This document shows positions 51,432 to 60,460 of a DNA stretch of 64,000 bases, in pieces. Location of the stretch: contig DHHC01000013.1 in NCBI GenBank assembly GCA_002403095.1, positions 9,087 through 73,086 of the forward strand, written 5' to 3'. A model generated the notes under the pieces. It made no database searches. It saw only the letters and a program-made list of their open reading frames with translations, and had not been told where the DNA came from. Origin of the DNA: Leptolinea sp. UBA4782 (GTDB lineage Bacteria; Chloroflexota; Anaerolineae; Anaerolineales; Anaerolineaceae). The position numbers were made by a program, and so were the translations under genes. Within the stretch, counting starts at the first letter, position 1; every line of letters begins with the position of its first letter.

Positions 51432-52454
51432 TCACTGAATAAAATCTTTGGCAAAATGGCAGGCAACCTGGTGCCCGGGGAATAATTCGCGCAATTCCGG
51501 CTCTTCCTGCGAACAGATCTCTTTCGCAAACGGGCAGCGCGGGTGGAACCGGCAGCCGGACGGCGGGTGGATCGGATTGGGAATCTCGCCGCTTGGCATG
51601 GGCGTGGAACGGCGATCATGCGGGTTGGGCACCGGCACCGCTGCCATCAGCGCTTGCGTGTAAGGGTGGAGCGGCTGGGAGTAGACATCCCGCAGCCTGC
51701 CCATTTCCATCATCTTGCCCAAATATAGGATCCCAATATCATCGCAGATGTACTTTGCGGTCGCCAGGTCATGCGTGATGAAGATATAGGTCAGGTTGAA
51801 TTCCTTTTTTAGCTGGATCATCAGGTCCAGCAGCAGTGAACGCACGCTGACATCTGCCATGGCAATCGGTTCATCAGCCAGCACGAGGTCTGGCTTGGTG
51901 ATTAATGCCCGGGCAATCACAACCCTCTGGCGCTGCCCACCGGAGATCTGCTGCGGGAACTTGTTAAAGTAAAACCTGGCAGGACTCAAGCCCACCTTTT
52001 CCATCATATCCAGCACCATATCGCGGTGCTGGTCAGCCATTTCGGGGTAGTGGATCCTGAGAGGCTCCATTACCTGTGAACCGAGTGACATGCGGGGGTT
52101 GAGCGATGCCAGCGGGTCCTGGAAGATGACCTGCATGCGGCGGCGCAGCTTGCGCAGCTCTTCAGCATTCAAGCTGGAAAGGTTGATGCCATCGAAGAAC
52201 ACCTCCCCTTCAGTAAGTTTCTCAAGCCCGATGGCAACCCTGCCAATGGTTGTCTTGCCGCTGCCGCTTTCGCCCGCCAAACCGAGAACACCACCGCGCG
52301 GGATCTTGAAGCTGACCCCGTCTACAGCCCGGACGTAATCCAACTGCTTGGCAAAAATCTGGTCGATCACACTGGTCTGTACCGGGAACCATTTCTTCAG
52401 GTTCCTGACCTCTACCAGGAACTCATTGTGTTCATCTAAAGCTGCTTTACTCAT
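51432..52454 (-). CDS. oppF: Oligopeptide/dipeptide ABC importer ATPase (OppF type)
   Basis: A 340-residue ATPase: Walker A GESGSGKTT near 55, Q-loop FQDPLASLNPRMS near 111, signature ISGGQRQRVVIARAL near 167, Walker B LVLADEPIAM near 188, and the C-terminal oligopeptide-family extension with GCRFHPRCPFAKEIC near 305, whose cysteines may bind Fe-S or metal. Its start overlaps the OppD stop by 4 bp. Last gene of the opp operon. Confidence 0.93.
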   Translation of the reverse strand: MSKAALDEHNEFLVEVRNLKKWFPVQTSVIDQIFAKQLDYVRAVDGVSFKIPRGGVLGLAGESGSGKTTIGRVAIGLEKLTEGEVFFDGINLSSLNAEELRKLRRRMQVIFQDPLASLNPRMSLGSQVMEPLRIHYPEMADQHRDMVLDMMEKVGLSPARFYFNKFPQQISGGQRQRVVIARALITKPDLVLADEPIAMADVSVRSLLLDLMIQLKKEFNLTYIFITHDLATAKYICDDIGILYLGKMMEMGRLRDVYSQPLHPYTQALMAAVPVPNPHDRRSTPMPSGEIPNPIHPPSGCRFHPRCPFAKEICSQEEPELRELFPGHQVACHFAKDFIQ

Positions 52455-53464
52455 GCTGCCACCTCTATCTTTTTGGTGGTTTTATCCGGGTGGTTTTCAT
52501 ACAACCAGCACTTCACAAACCGGCCGCGAGCGACCTCCTGGAATTGCGGTTCAATGGTTTCGCAAATTGGCATGGCTTTCGGGCAGCGCGGGTGAAAGCG
52601 GCAGCCCTTCGGCGGGTGGGTGAGGTTGGGCGGCTCACCCCCCATTTTATATAATTCCTCACGCTCATCCAGTTTGATATTCGGGACGGAGGAGAGCAAC
52701 CCGTAAGTGTAAGGATGAAGCGGATTGTCGAAGATCTTTTCAACCGTGCCAAGTTCAACCAAATGCCCGGCATACATCACGGCCACCCGGTCTGAGATCT
52801 CAGCTACCAGGGCGATATTGTGGGTAATTACCAGTAAGGTTACCCCGAATTCATCACGGATCTCTTTCAACTGATCCACCAGCTTGGCTTCTACGATCAC
52901 ATCCAGGGATGTGGTTGCTTCATCAGCCACAATCAGGTTGGCGTTCAACACCAGTCCAAGGCCGATCATGACGCGCTGGCGCATGCCGCCCGAGAGTTGG
53001 TGCGGATAATTCTTCATGCGCTGTTTTTGAATGCCAAGCCGTTCCATCAGCGTGTTGGACCTTCCCAGGGCATCGCTGGGCTTTGTTTTCGGTTCATGCA
53101 CCTGGATGGCTTCGACCAGGTGCTCATCCACCCGTTGAACCGGGTTAAGGGATGTCATCGGGTCCTGGAAGATCATGCTTATCTTACGCCCGCGGAAATC
53201 CCGCATCTGGTTCTCATCATAGGTCATGATGTCTTCACCATCAAAAATGAGCTTGCCGCTGCTGATCCGTCCGGGAGGTTGGATCATTCGCATTAAAGCC
53301 TTGCCCATGGTGCTCTTTCCGCAGCCGGATTCACCCACCAGCCCCAGGATCTCCCCCTTAAGAATATCGAAAGAAACCCCTTCCACAGCGCTGACAGGGC
53401 CCAGCCGGGTCTCGTAAGTGACGGATAGGTCTTTGATCTGCATTAATACTTCTTTTTCAGCCAT
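52451..53464 (-). CDS. oppD: Oligopeptide/dipeptide ABC importer ATPase (OppD type)
   Basis: A 337-residue ATPase: Walker A GESGCGKST near 40, FQDPMTSLNPV near 100, signature LSGGMRQRVMIGLGL near 155, Walker B LIVADEATTSLD near 177, and GCRFHPRCPKAMPIC near 296. The Walker B glutamate is present (ADEATT), so it should be ATP-competent. ATG at 53464 is preferred because the OppC stop is only 5 bp upstream and a longer frame would overlap it. Confidence 0.93.
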   Translation of the reverse strand: MAEKEVLMQIKDLSVTYETRLGPVSAVEGVSFDILKGEILGLVGESGCGKSTMGKALMRMIQPPGRISSGKLIFDGEDIMTYDENQMRDFRGRKISMIFQDPMTSLNPVQRVDEHLVEAIQVHEPKTKPSDALGRSNTLMERLGIQKQRMKNYPHQLSGGMRQRVMIGLGLVLNANLIVADEATTSLDVIVEAKLVDQLKEIRDEFGVTLLVITHNIALVAEISDRVAVMYAGHLVELGTVEKIFDNPLHPYTYGLLSSVPNIKLDEREELYKMGGEPPNLTHPPKGCRFHPRCPKAMPICETIEPQFQEVARGRFVKCWLYENHPDKTTKKIEVAA

Positions 53465-53468
53465 ATGC

Positions 53469-54731
53469 TTACTGCTCCGCAAGACGGGGATTGAGGATTT
53501 CGGACAGGCTTTCACCCAGCATGCTGAAGGAAAGCGTAACCAGGGTCACCATCAGGCCGGGGAAGGTGATCAGCCACCATGCCCGCCGCACGTAGTCCTG
53601 CCCGCGCGCCAGGTCGATGCCCCAGTCAGGTGTGTCTGGTGGCAGCCCAAATCCGAGGAAGCTCAATCCAGCTTCTGTTAAGATAGCATCACCAACGTTT
53701 ACTGAAAAAATGATTACCACCGAAGGAATCACATTCGGAAAAATGTACTTGGTCAGGATCGTCAACCGGCTGGCGCCCATGCTCCGGGCAGCCTCAACAT
53801 ACAGTTCCTCTTTCACCTGCAACGTCTGCCCGCGCACGATCCGGAAATAGGTTGGCACATACAAAACCGCAATCGATACGATGATGTTCATAATCCCCGG
53901 ACCCAGAACAGCGGCTATGGTGATCGCCAGAATCAAGCCGGGGAATGAGTACAGGCTGTCCATCAACAGGGTGAGCACCCTGTCTAGCGGTCCGCCAATA
54001 AAACCGGAGAGCAGCCCGAGGGGCACTCCAAAAATGAATGAAACCAGGGCAGAGCTGAGACCAACAATTAAGGCAATGCGGGTGCCCCAAATGATGCGGC
54101 TGAAAATATCCTGGCCGATCTGATTGGTGCCCATAAAAAAGCCTTTACTGCCTTGCTCGCGCAGCGTGCCGGCAACCTGCAAGTTCGGGTACGGCTCCAG
54201 GGCATCTCCCAGCACATCAGGCGCAACGATAAAGCCATCCAGGTCGCCTGCATCCAGGGCAGCCAGGCCTTCTTCGAGGGTTTCGTAACGCCGCTGGCGG
54301 GGTTGGTAACGTACCCCTTCGGGTGCCTCATCGTTAAGCTCTGTCAGGACCTCGCGTACTGCCTGACTGGCAGGGCTGCCGACAATAAAACCAATGTTGT
54401 TCTTTTTATCTGCAATATCCACCAGGGTGATCTCGCCCCTGTCAACCGTAGAGACAAGAATATACTCTGAAGGCACATCTCCTGGTGCCAGCAGGGAAGG
54501 GCCTACCTCTGCCCGGGGGTCGTACGGGGCAAACCACTGCGGGAAAACGCCAATTGCAATAATGAAGACCAGCAGCATAGCACTGATTGCCACAAACCAC
54601 CAGTCGCCGCCGTACCATTTACGTGAAAGAAACAGCTTGCGGACAAAACCAACCCTGTCCAGGTCAAGCATCCAGGCAGGAACTTCGGCTGCCGTTGATG
54701 GTTGTGCGTTGGGTTCTTTTTCAGGTTTCAT
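53469..54731 (-). CDS. oppC: OppC-type permease with binding-protein-like lobe inserted in its first external loop
   Basis: A 420-residue permease, over 100 residues longer than usual. TM1 is near 45-62. A segment of about 115 residues (84-198) is inserted before the GTNQIGQDIFSRIIWGTRI motif that normally follows directly. Residues 112-190 of the insert (IGFIVGSPASQAV, YETLEEGLAALDAGDLDGFIVAPDVL, NLQVAGT) look like the second lobe of a family-3 (amino-acid type) binding protein. The five remaining TM segments and the EAA loop (EAARSMGASRLTILTKYIFPNVIPS) are intact. The insert lies outside the cell and may help ligand or SBP docking (inference). Confidence 0.88.
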   Translation of the reverse strand: MKPEKEPNAQPSTAAEVPAWMLDLDRVGFVRKLFLSRKWYGGDWWFVAISAMLLVFIIAIGVFPQWFAPYDPRAEVGPSLLAPGDVPSEYILVSTVDRGEITLVDIADKKNNIGFIVGSPASQAVREVLTELNDEAPEGVRYQPRQRRYETLEEGLAALDAGDLDGFIVAPDVLGDALEPYPNLQVAGTLREQGSKGFFMGTNQIGQDIFSRIIWGTRIALIVGLSSALVSFIFGVPLGLLSGFIGGPLDRVLTLLMDSLYSFPGLILAITIAAVLGPGIMNIIVSIAVLYVPTYFRIVRGQTLQVKEELYVEAARSMGASRLTILTKYIFPNVIPSVVIIFSVNVGDAILTEAGLSFLGFGLPPDTPDWGIDLARGQDYVRRAWWLITFPGLMVTLVTLSFSMLGESLSEILNPRLAEQ

Positions 54732-54762
54732 AAATATTTACTCAATAATTGCTTCATAATGC

Positions 54763-55785
54763 TTAGTAGCGGATGCGCGGGTCAATGAACGCATACAGGA
54801 TGTCCATCAGCAGGCTTACCGCCGCCACAAACAGGGCAAAAACTGCAATTGTTGCCTGAACTGCGGTGTAATCGCGCAGCTGGATACGCTCGACCAGATA
54901 GCGCCCCACCCCTGGCCAGGAGAAAGTCGTCTCCGTCAGCACCGCTCCAGCCAGCAGGATGGCAAACTGCAGCCCAAGCAGCGTCAAGATCGGGATGAAT
55001 GTGTTGCGCAACGAATGCCTGTATGCCAGGCGCCTTTCCGGTAGACCGCGCGCCCTGCCCGCTGTGATGAAATCGGACTGCAGCATCTCGATCATGTTCA
55101 CACGGGTCAGGCGCACAAATACCCCGGATAATGCCAGACCAAGCGTAACCGATGGCAGCACCAGGTGCATTAAGACCGAACCTAATGCCTTCCAGTTCTG
55201 TGCAAGGATCGCATCGATGACATAAAAGTGGGTCCGGCTTTCAAAAGTTGTCATCATCAATGTGTCCATCCTGCCGGCTAGCGGAAATACGGGCAGGCGG
55301 ACTGAAAAAAGGATCTGAAAAATCAATCCCATAAAGAAGACCGGGATTGAGTAAGCCACAATACTCATCAACCGGATTACATAATCCACCGGTTTCTTGC
55401 GGTTTTTGGCAGCATAAGCGCCAGAAAAAATGCCGATTACTGCGGTAATAGCGATAGCTGGGATGGTGAGCTCAATGGTTGCCGGCATGCGCTCTCCAAG
55501 CTCATCCAGGATCGGGCGTTCTCCCTGGGTGAGGGCTGTTCCAAAATCAAGCGTAACCATATCCCACAGAAAGTCAAAATATTGCACATATAAAGGCCGG
55601 TTCAAACCGAGGCGTTCACGCAGGGCGTTTGCCTGTTCCTCGCTCACCCGCGGTCCCAGTTGTGAACGAATGGGATCACCGGGAAGAATCCTCATGATAA
55701 AAAAGATCATCGTCACAAGAATCAACACCATGGGAATGGTCAATAACACGCGGGTGATTATGAACCTTCGCAAAGAAGCCGACAT
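54763..55785 (-). CDS. oppB: OppB-type permease
   Basis: A 340-residue permease with six hydrophobic segments. The N-terminal segment (RVLLTIPMVLILVTMIFFIMRILPGDP) and loop LGLNRPLYVQYFDFLWDMV are standard for OppB/DppB; the EAA loop is 'TAGRARGLPERRLAYRHSLRNTFIPILT' region near 240. Forms the membrane channel with OppC. It follows the binding-protein gene after a 126-bp gap holding a strong hairpin. Confidence 0.94.
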   Translation of the reverse strand: MSASLRRFIITRVLLTIPMVLILVTMIFFIMRILPGDPIRSQLGPRVSEEQANALRERLGLNRPLYVQYFDFLWDMVTLDFGTALTQGERPILDELGERMPATIELTIPAIAITAVIGIFSGAYAAKNRKKPVDYVIRLMSIVAYSIPVFFMGLIFQILFSVRLPVFPLAGRMDTLMMTTFESRTHFYVIDAILAQNWKALGSVLMHLVLPSVTLGLALSGVFVRLTRVNMIEMLQSDFITAGRARGLPERRLAYRHSLRNTFIPILTLLGLQFAILLAGAVLTETTFSWPGVGRYLVERIQLRDYTAVQATIAVFALFVAAVSLLMDILYAFIDPRIRY

Positions 55786-55815
55786 AAGAAAAACTCCAAA
55801 AACACTGGTTTAGCA

Positions 55816-55839
55816 GGGGGCACGGTCTCCCGTGCCCCC
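55816..55839. repeat. Hairpin between the binding-protein and OppB genes
   Basis: GGGGGCACGG / CCGTGCCCCC with a 4-nt loop, 10-bp perfect stem, no U-run. It is placed downstream of the binding-protein gene as a typical 3'-end stability element that allows higher binding-protein than permease expression. Confidence 0.65.
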
Positions 55840-55911
55840 AATTCAATTCTCTTGCGGGCGCCTTCCAGAATATTGCCGGAAGACACCCCTTCTGCAAAAA
55901 GCGATGTTCTG

Positions 55912-57597
55912 CTACTCTGCTGGTTTATAGGGGTACTGGTGGTTGAAGACCATGTAGCGCAGCGCTGGGGCTTCCACGGTTACAGTGGTCATGCCTTCTA
56001 CACTGGACAGGCGGACTGCTTCAACTGGACCAAGGGTACGCCAGGCTACATCAATTTCACCTTTTTCGATCGCATTTGCCATGGTGGTCGGATCAGCAAA
56101 GTAGCGGATGATCACGTTCTTAATGGCAGGAGCTTCACCAATATAGTTCGGGTTGGCTTCCAGCACCATCTGCTGGCCAACTTCATGCGATACCATGCGG
56201 TAAGCACCAATTCCATCGATTTTGTCGGGGAACTGGTTGATGGCATCGGCAGCGAAGTTGGCAGGATTGGCAACGATGAATGGTGCAGCTGCTGACAGGG
56301 CGGGGAAGAACCCGAAGGAGGCCTTCAGGTGGTAGGCAACAGTGAGGTCATCTACAGCTTCAACACTGTCAACATAGAGTTGGATCAAGCCGGAAACCTG
56401 GCCTTCAAGGGTGTTCAGGCGGTTCCAGGAGTCCACAAACGTCTGGGCGGTCACTGGAGTACCGTCGGCGAAGGTCAAGCCTTCTTTGATCTTATAGGTG
56501 TAGGTCAGGCCATCTTCGCTGACAGTGGGTAATTCAGCCGCAGCGCCGGGCACGAGTTCTGAGGTGCCGGGGGTGTAGGACAGCAATGCCATACCGGTGT
56601 TCTTCAGGACTTCCCAGTCATGGGTGGAGTAGGCATCCTGCGGATCCAGGCTGTTGACCTCATCGGTGGTACCGATGATGATGGTGTCCCGGCTGCCGGA
56701 TGCAGGTGTCGCATCCTCAGCGAATGACAACACGTTGTAGTTGAATTCAAACGGTGCACCAATGGTCACACCTTCAACGCCATCACGGTAGGTGACAAAC
56801 TCAGGTTCCCAGAACAACGGGAGGGTCGGAACTTCTTCAGCATAGAGCTCGCCAATTTGCTGGTAGAGGGCTTCACGCTCAGCAGGATCCGGTGCAGAAG
56901 CTGCAGCCAGGAGCAATGAGTCCATTTCCTCGTTGCAGTAGAATACACCGTTGTCGGGAGATCCGATACAGGAAGCGAATGGTGATAGCCAGTTGTCGGG
57001 ATCGGCAAAATCGGGGAACCAGCCAAGGATGAAGAACGGGATTTCGCCAGCCACGAAGGCATCGACATATTCCGCCCAGTTCATGCTCTGCAGGTTGACT
57101 TTCATCACGCCTGTCTCTTCCAACTGTTCTTTAATGACCTGCATGACGTCAGCGGTGGTGGTGCCGTAGTGCTCGGGCGGGTAGAAGAGGTCAAAGGTGA
57201 AAGGATTATCTTCGGTATAGCCTTCGCTCTTGACCAGCTCGATAGCCATTTCGAGGTCGCGGGTGCCGTATTTATCCAGGAATGGTTCGGTGGCAAAGGG
57301 GTAACCGCTCGGGACCATGTGGTAGGCAGGAATGTTGCGGCCTTCAAAAACACGGTCAACGATTACTTCGCGGTCGATGGCGGCTGCTACAGCCTGGCGG
57401 AGTGCAGGCGTCCACAGGAATTCACGATCGGGCACGCCGGCAGGGGCTTCTGTCTCAGCTGCAGTTTCTTCCACTACAGGCGCTTCTGTGGTTTCTTCTA
57501 CTACAGGTGCTTCTGTCGCTTTCGGCGTACAGGCAGTCATGACCATGCTGAACAGGACCAGGACGGCGATGATCATATACAAAGTTTTCGATTTCAT
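55912..57597 (-). CDS. Circularly permuted family-5 (Opp/Dpp) substrate-binding lipoprotein
   Basis: A 561-residue lipoprotein: signal peptide with lipobox MTAC (Cys 23), then an acidic linker with two EAPVVEET repeats. The mature part starts with what is normally the C-terminal portion of OppA/DppA (ALRQAVAAAIDREVI near 66, NWAEYVDAFVAGEIPFFILGW, DPDNWLSPF, REALYQQIGELYAEEVPTLPL). It continues from about residue 300 with the usual N-terminal portion (IIIGTTDEVNSLDP, ELPTVSEDGLTYTYKIKEGLTF) and ends at RYMVFNHQYPYKPAE, the sequence that normally leads straight into the ALRQA helix. No internal stop or frameshift. ATG at 57597 with AAGGAG 8 nt upstream. Ligand unknown, probably peptides or glycans. 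Confidence 0.88.
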   Translation of the reverse strand: MKSKTLYMIIAVLVLFSMVMTACTPKATEAPVVEETTEAPVVEETAAETEAPAGVPDREFLWTPALRQAVAAAIDREVIVDRVFEGRNIPAYHMVPSGYPFATEPFLDKYGTRDLEMAIELVKSEGYTEDNPFTFDLFYPPEHYGTTTADVMQVIKEQLEETGVMKVNLQSMNWAEYVDAFVAGEIPFFILGWFPDFADPDNWLSPFASCIGSPDNGVFYCNEEMDSLLLAAASAPDPAEREALYQQIGELYAEEVPTLPLFWEPEFVTYRDGVEGVTIGAPFEFNYNVLSFAEDATPASGSRDTIIIGTTDEVNSLDPQDAYSTHDWEVLKNTGMALLSYTPGTSELVPGAAAELPTVSEDGLTYTYKIKEGLTFADGTPVTAQTFVDSWNRLNTLEGQVSGLIQLYVDSVEAVDDLTVAYHLKASFGFFPALSAAAPFIVANPANFAADAINQFPDKIDGIGAYRMVSHEVGQQMVLEANPNYIGEAPAIKNVIIRYFADPTTMANAIEKGEIDVAWRTLGPVEAVRLSSVEGMTTVTVEAPALRYMVFNHQYPYKPAE

Positions 57598-57993
57598 TCT
57601 CAAATTCTCCTTTTTAGTTGACGTAAGATTGATTTCTGTTTCTGTACTTGTACTTCTTTTCTATCAACCACCTCCTTTTCGTGTTCAGGTAAATCAATTA
57701 TCTTATGATTCAAAATCCTAAATTCAGTTTATTAAGGATGGTCTTGCGGGATTCTCATCGCTATGAATGATGAGTATTGGTCAATTTTTCGGCGAGCAAT
57801 TTAGGTTTGCTAACAATAATAGACCGTCAATAGTGACGCAATTTTCGGGACACTGTCTCAAAATTTAATTTCCTGATTATACATCCGCACTCCCCAGATG
57901 GCAAGGAAAACACGAAAATAATTTGGCAATGTCAACCCCGATCCAGCACTTCCTGTTGACCTTTTTCTCAAGGTACGCTCCAATCAATACCTG
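57598..57993. promoter_or_regulatory. Upstream region of the opp operon
   Basis: About 395 bp, AT-rich, without a supported gene. It holds several short inverted repeats (for example GTCAAC...GTTGAC at 57931-57960) and minus-strand TTGACG/TTGACC sequences that could be -35 boxes, but no pair with a good -10. An AGGAGGT at 57676-57670 precedes a TTG-initiated 17-codon frame (57667-57614, minus strand) that could be a leader peptide; the spacing is short. Confidence 0.35.
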
Positions 57994-59187
57994 CTATTCA
58001 TATCGGAAGCGCAGGATTCCAATAGCGTAAAAGACGGCAGCAAATCCCAACAGCACCGCTGCTTCCGGCAGAACCCCCGCCACACCCTGTCCCCGCAAGA
58101 CAACATCCAGCATTCCCTGCATGGCCCACCTGGTCGGCAGGATCTTGACCGCCTGCTGCACAACCTGCGGGAAGAGATCAAGAGGGAACCAGCAGCCGCC
58201 CAGTAAAGCCATCACCATTCCAGCCATGATGCTCAGCCCTGTCGCCTGGCTTTCCGTCCTGACAAATGCTCCCATCGCCACACCGATGGCAGAGGCTGCC
58301 AGGGTGGAGGTCACCAGCATAACCGCCAGGGCTCCAGGGGATTGTCCCCAGTTCAACTTCATTACCAGGATTCCAAACAGCACCAGCAATACCATTTGTA
58401 CCAGCGCCCAAAATACTGCACCCAGCAGGGTCCCCAGCAGATATACTGCTTTAGAGGTGGGTGTAGTGAAAAAGCGCCGCAGTGTACCGCTTGAACGTTC
58501 GCTGGCAAAAAATGCAGAGATGCCGAACAGGGGGATAAATACCCAGGTGATCATCTGTCCGGCGGAAGAATTAGCCCTCGGGTCGTATTCAACCGTATCC
58601 GCAAACACCGCCTGCGAAACCTGCATCCGGTCAGGGGCATTGCTGATCTCCTTTTGGGCTTCTGCTAATGCTGCAAGAAAGTATTTGTCGCGTTCTGCTT
58701 CACTTTCAAACGGGCGGATATCTTCGGCGGCAGCCGTGCTGCTGCGGGCAATTTCCACCTCGCTGCTCAAGCCCTGGATCGCAGCCTGCACCACCTGGTA
58801 CGCCGCCAGGCTGCCCAGGTTGTTAGCTTGCTGGCGCAACTCCAGTTCCAGTTCCCCTTTGCGCAGGTTATCCAGGGTGAATCCTGCCGGGATGATCAAG
58901 ACTGCAGACACATTGCGTTTCTCGAATTCCTGCTCTGCATCCTGAAGCGGCTTGACCACCGGGCGGATGGTAGTTGATTGTTCCAGTTCGGCGATCAATT
59001 GCATGGATAGATCAGATTGTGCCTGGTCAACAACGGTCAACCGGGTGCGGTTGTCGGTCGGGGCGCCGGTGCCCCCCGCCAGAATGAGGGTAAATACAAC
59101 CGGCAGGATCAGGAAAAACAACCACTCACTGACTGATGAAAACCGGATAATGGTATCTTTGCGGAAAATGGCAAGAAGTTTGTTCAT
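57994..59187 (-). CDS. ABC-2 type permease, second copy
   Basis: A 397-residue permease of the ABC-2/YhgE-like type: one N-terminal TM segment (VSEWLFFLILPVVFTLILAGG), a long external domain (about 45-190) and a C-terminal block of five TM segments (from GQMITWVFIPLFGISAFFASERSSG). The motif FFASERSSGTLRRFFTTPTSK is the cytoplasmic loop that contacts the ATPase. Last gene of a three-gene exporter operon. ATG at 59187 chosen, since a longer frame would overlap the upstream gene. Confidence 0.9.
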   Translation of the reverse strand: MNKLLAIFRKDTIIRFSSVSEWLFFLILPVVFTLILAGGTGAPTDNRTRLTVVDQAQSDLSMQLIAELEQSTTIRPVVKPLQDAEQEFEKRNVSAVLIIPAGFTLDNLRKGELELELRQQANNLGSLAAYQVVQAAIQGLSSEVEIARSSTAAAEDIRPFESEAERDKYFLAALAEAQKEISNAPDRMQVSQAVFADTVEYDPRANSSAGQMITWVFIPLFGISAFFASERSSGTLRRFFTTPTSKAVYLLGTLLGAVFWALVQMVLLVLFGILVMKLNWGQSPGALAVMLVTSTLAASAIGVAMGAFVRTESQATGLSIMAGMVMALLGGCWFPLDLFPQVVQQAVKILPTRWAMQGMLDVVLRGQGVAGVLPEAAVLLGFAAVFYAIGILRFRYE

Positions 59188-59200
59188 GTCGGATCCCTGC

Positions 59201-60460
59201 CTATCCCTGTAAAACGCCGCGGCGCTTGAACAAGACCAGTGAAATTGCAAACAGGGCAGACCCCATTACCAGCAACCCGGCGATATCCGGAAGGATAGCC
59301 GCCACACCGCCCCCGGCTGCCAGGACGGTAAACCCGTCAATACCCCAGGAGTTGGGTGTGATCCGGCTGGCTGCCTGCATCCAGCGCGGCATCATGGTGA
59401 TATCGAAAAAGCTGCCCCCCAGAATACCGAAGGTGAGCATCACAGCCAACCCAATACTGGATGCCTGGCCGGAAGTCTTCACCAGTGCGGTTAACAACAT
59501 GCCCCACCCCACGGCGCCGGTCACCGCAGCCAGAACCAGCAGCAGCACAGCCAGCGGGTTGCCCCATTTCAGGCTGAAGATGATGCTGCTCGCCAGGATT
59601 AAGATCAACACCTGTGCAGAACCGGTAAAAAAGATGCCAAACATCTTCCCCAGCAGCACCTGTCCGCTGGTGATCGGCGCAACAAGTAGCCGCGGAAGGG
59701 TACCCTGTGTCTTCTCCACCAGCAGGGTACGTCCCCCATTGCTGACCGTAAACATCAGGAACATGAGCGCCATACCCGGTGCCATATAAGCAAGAATGTT
59801 GAACTGCGGCGCTGCTTCTCCTTCTTCACCTTTGAGTCGGATGGAAGTAAACGCCTCTTCGTTTTCCGCCTGCTTTTTACCGATCTCTGCGCCAACTTCG
59901 GCTGCTTGTTGTGGCTGGATGCGGCCGCTGGCAACCAGCTGCCCAACGGTGACCTGGCCGCCAATCCTTCCCATTTCCACCCGGTTGAGGTACCTGGTTA
60001 CGATTGACTGGACAATGCCTGCACTGTTCGGGCGGGATGGGCTGGTGTAAAGTTCAATGGAAATAGGATCAGACACTCCACCGGATGAATCCGGGATGAC
60101 AGACGCGCTGAACCCGGACGGGATGATCACGGCTGCGGCAATAGCATCCTCATCCACCAGCTGGCGGGCTGCAGCAAGGTCGGTAAAAGATTCCGGCTCA
60201 ACCAGGCCAGCCAGTTCTTTAGAAGAAAAAAGATCCACCAGGCCTTTCCCCAGTTCACCTTCATCTAGATTAACCAGGGCAACCGGGACACTGCTCAATC
60301 CGGTGGAATTAGATTGGGTAAACCCGCCGGTGACAAAACCCAATCCAAGCGTCAGGGCAAATGGAGCCACCAGCATCAGGATGAGCCCCGCCCGGTCACG
60401 GAAGGCCAAAACCAGGTCTTTCCAACCTAAAAGAAAGATTTTTTTCAAATCGTCCCTCAA
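59201..60460 (-). CDS. ABC-2 type permease, first copy
   Basis: A 419-residue permease with the same layout as its downstream neighbour: an N-terminal TM (AGLILMLVAPFALTLGLGFV), a large external domain and a terminal TM block beginning NILAYMAPGMALMFLMFTVSNGGRTLLVEKTQGTLPRLL-like. Start is a TTG: either 60460, overlapping the ATPase stop, or the TTG four codons in, which has GAGGGA just upstream. The pair probably forms a heterodimeric exporter with the ATPase; typical cargoes are drugs, lipids or peptides. Confidence 0.88.
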   Translation of the reverse strand: MRDDLKKIFLLGWKDLVLAFRDRAGLILMLVAPFALTLGLGFVTGGFTQSNSTGLSSVPVALVNLDEGELGKGLVDLFSSKELAGLVEPESFTDLAAARQLVDEDAIAAAVIIPSGFSASVIPDSSGGVSDPISIELYTSPSRPNSAGIVQSIVTRYLNRVEMGRIGGQVTVGQLVASGRIQPQQAAEVGAEIGKKQAENEEAFTSIRLKGEEGEAAPQFNILAYMAPGMALMFLMFTVSNGGRTLLVEKTQGTLPRLLVAPITSGQVLLGKMFGIFFTGSAQVLILILASSIIFSLKWGNPLAVLLLVLAAVTGAVGWGMLLTALVKTSGQASSIGLAVMLTFGILGGSFFDITMMPRWMQAASRITPNSWGIDGFTVLAAGGGVAAILPDIAGLLVMGSALFAISLVLFKRRGVLQG

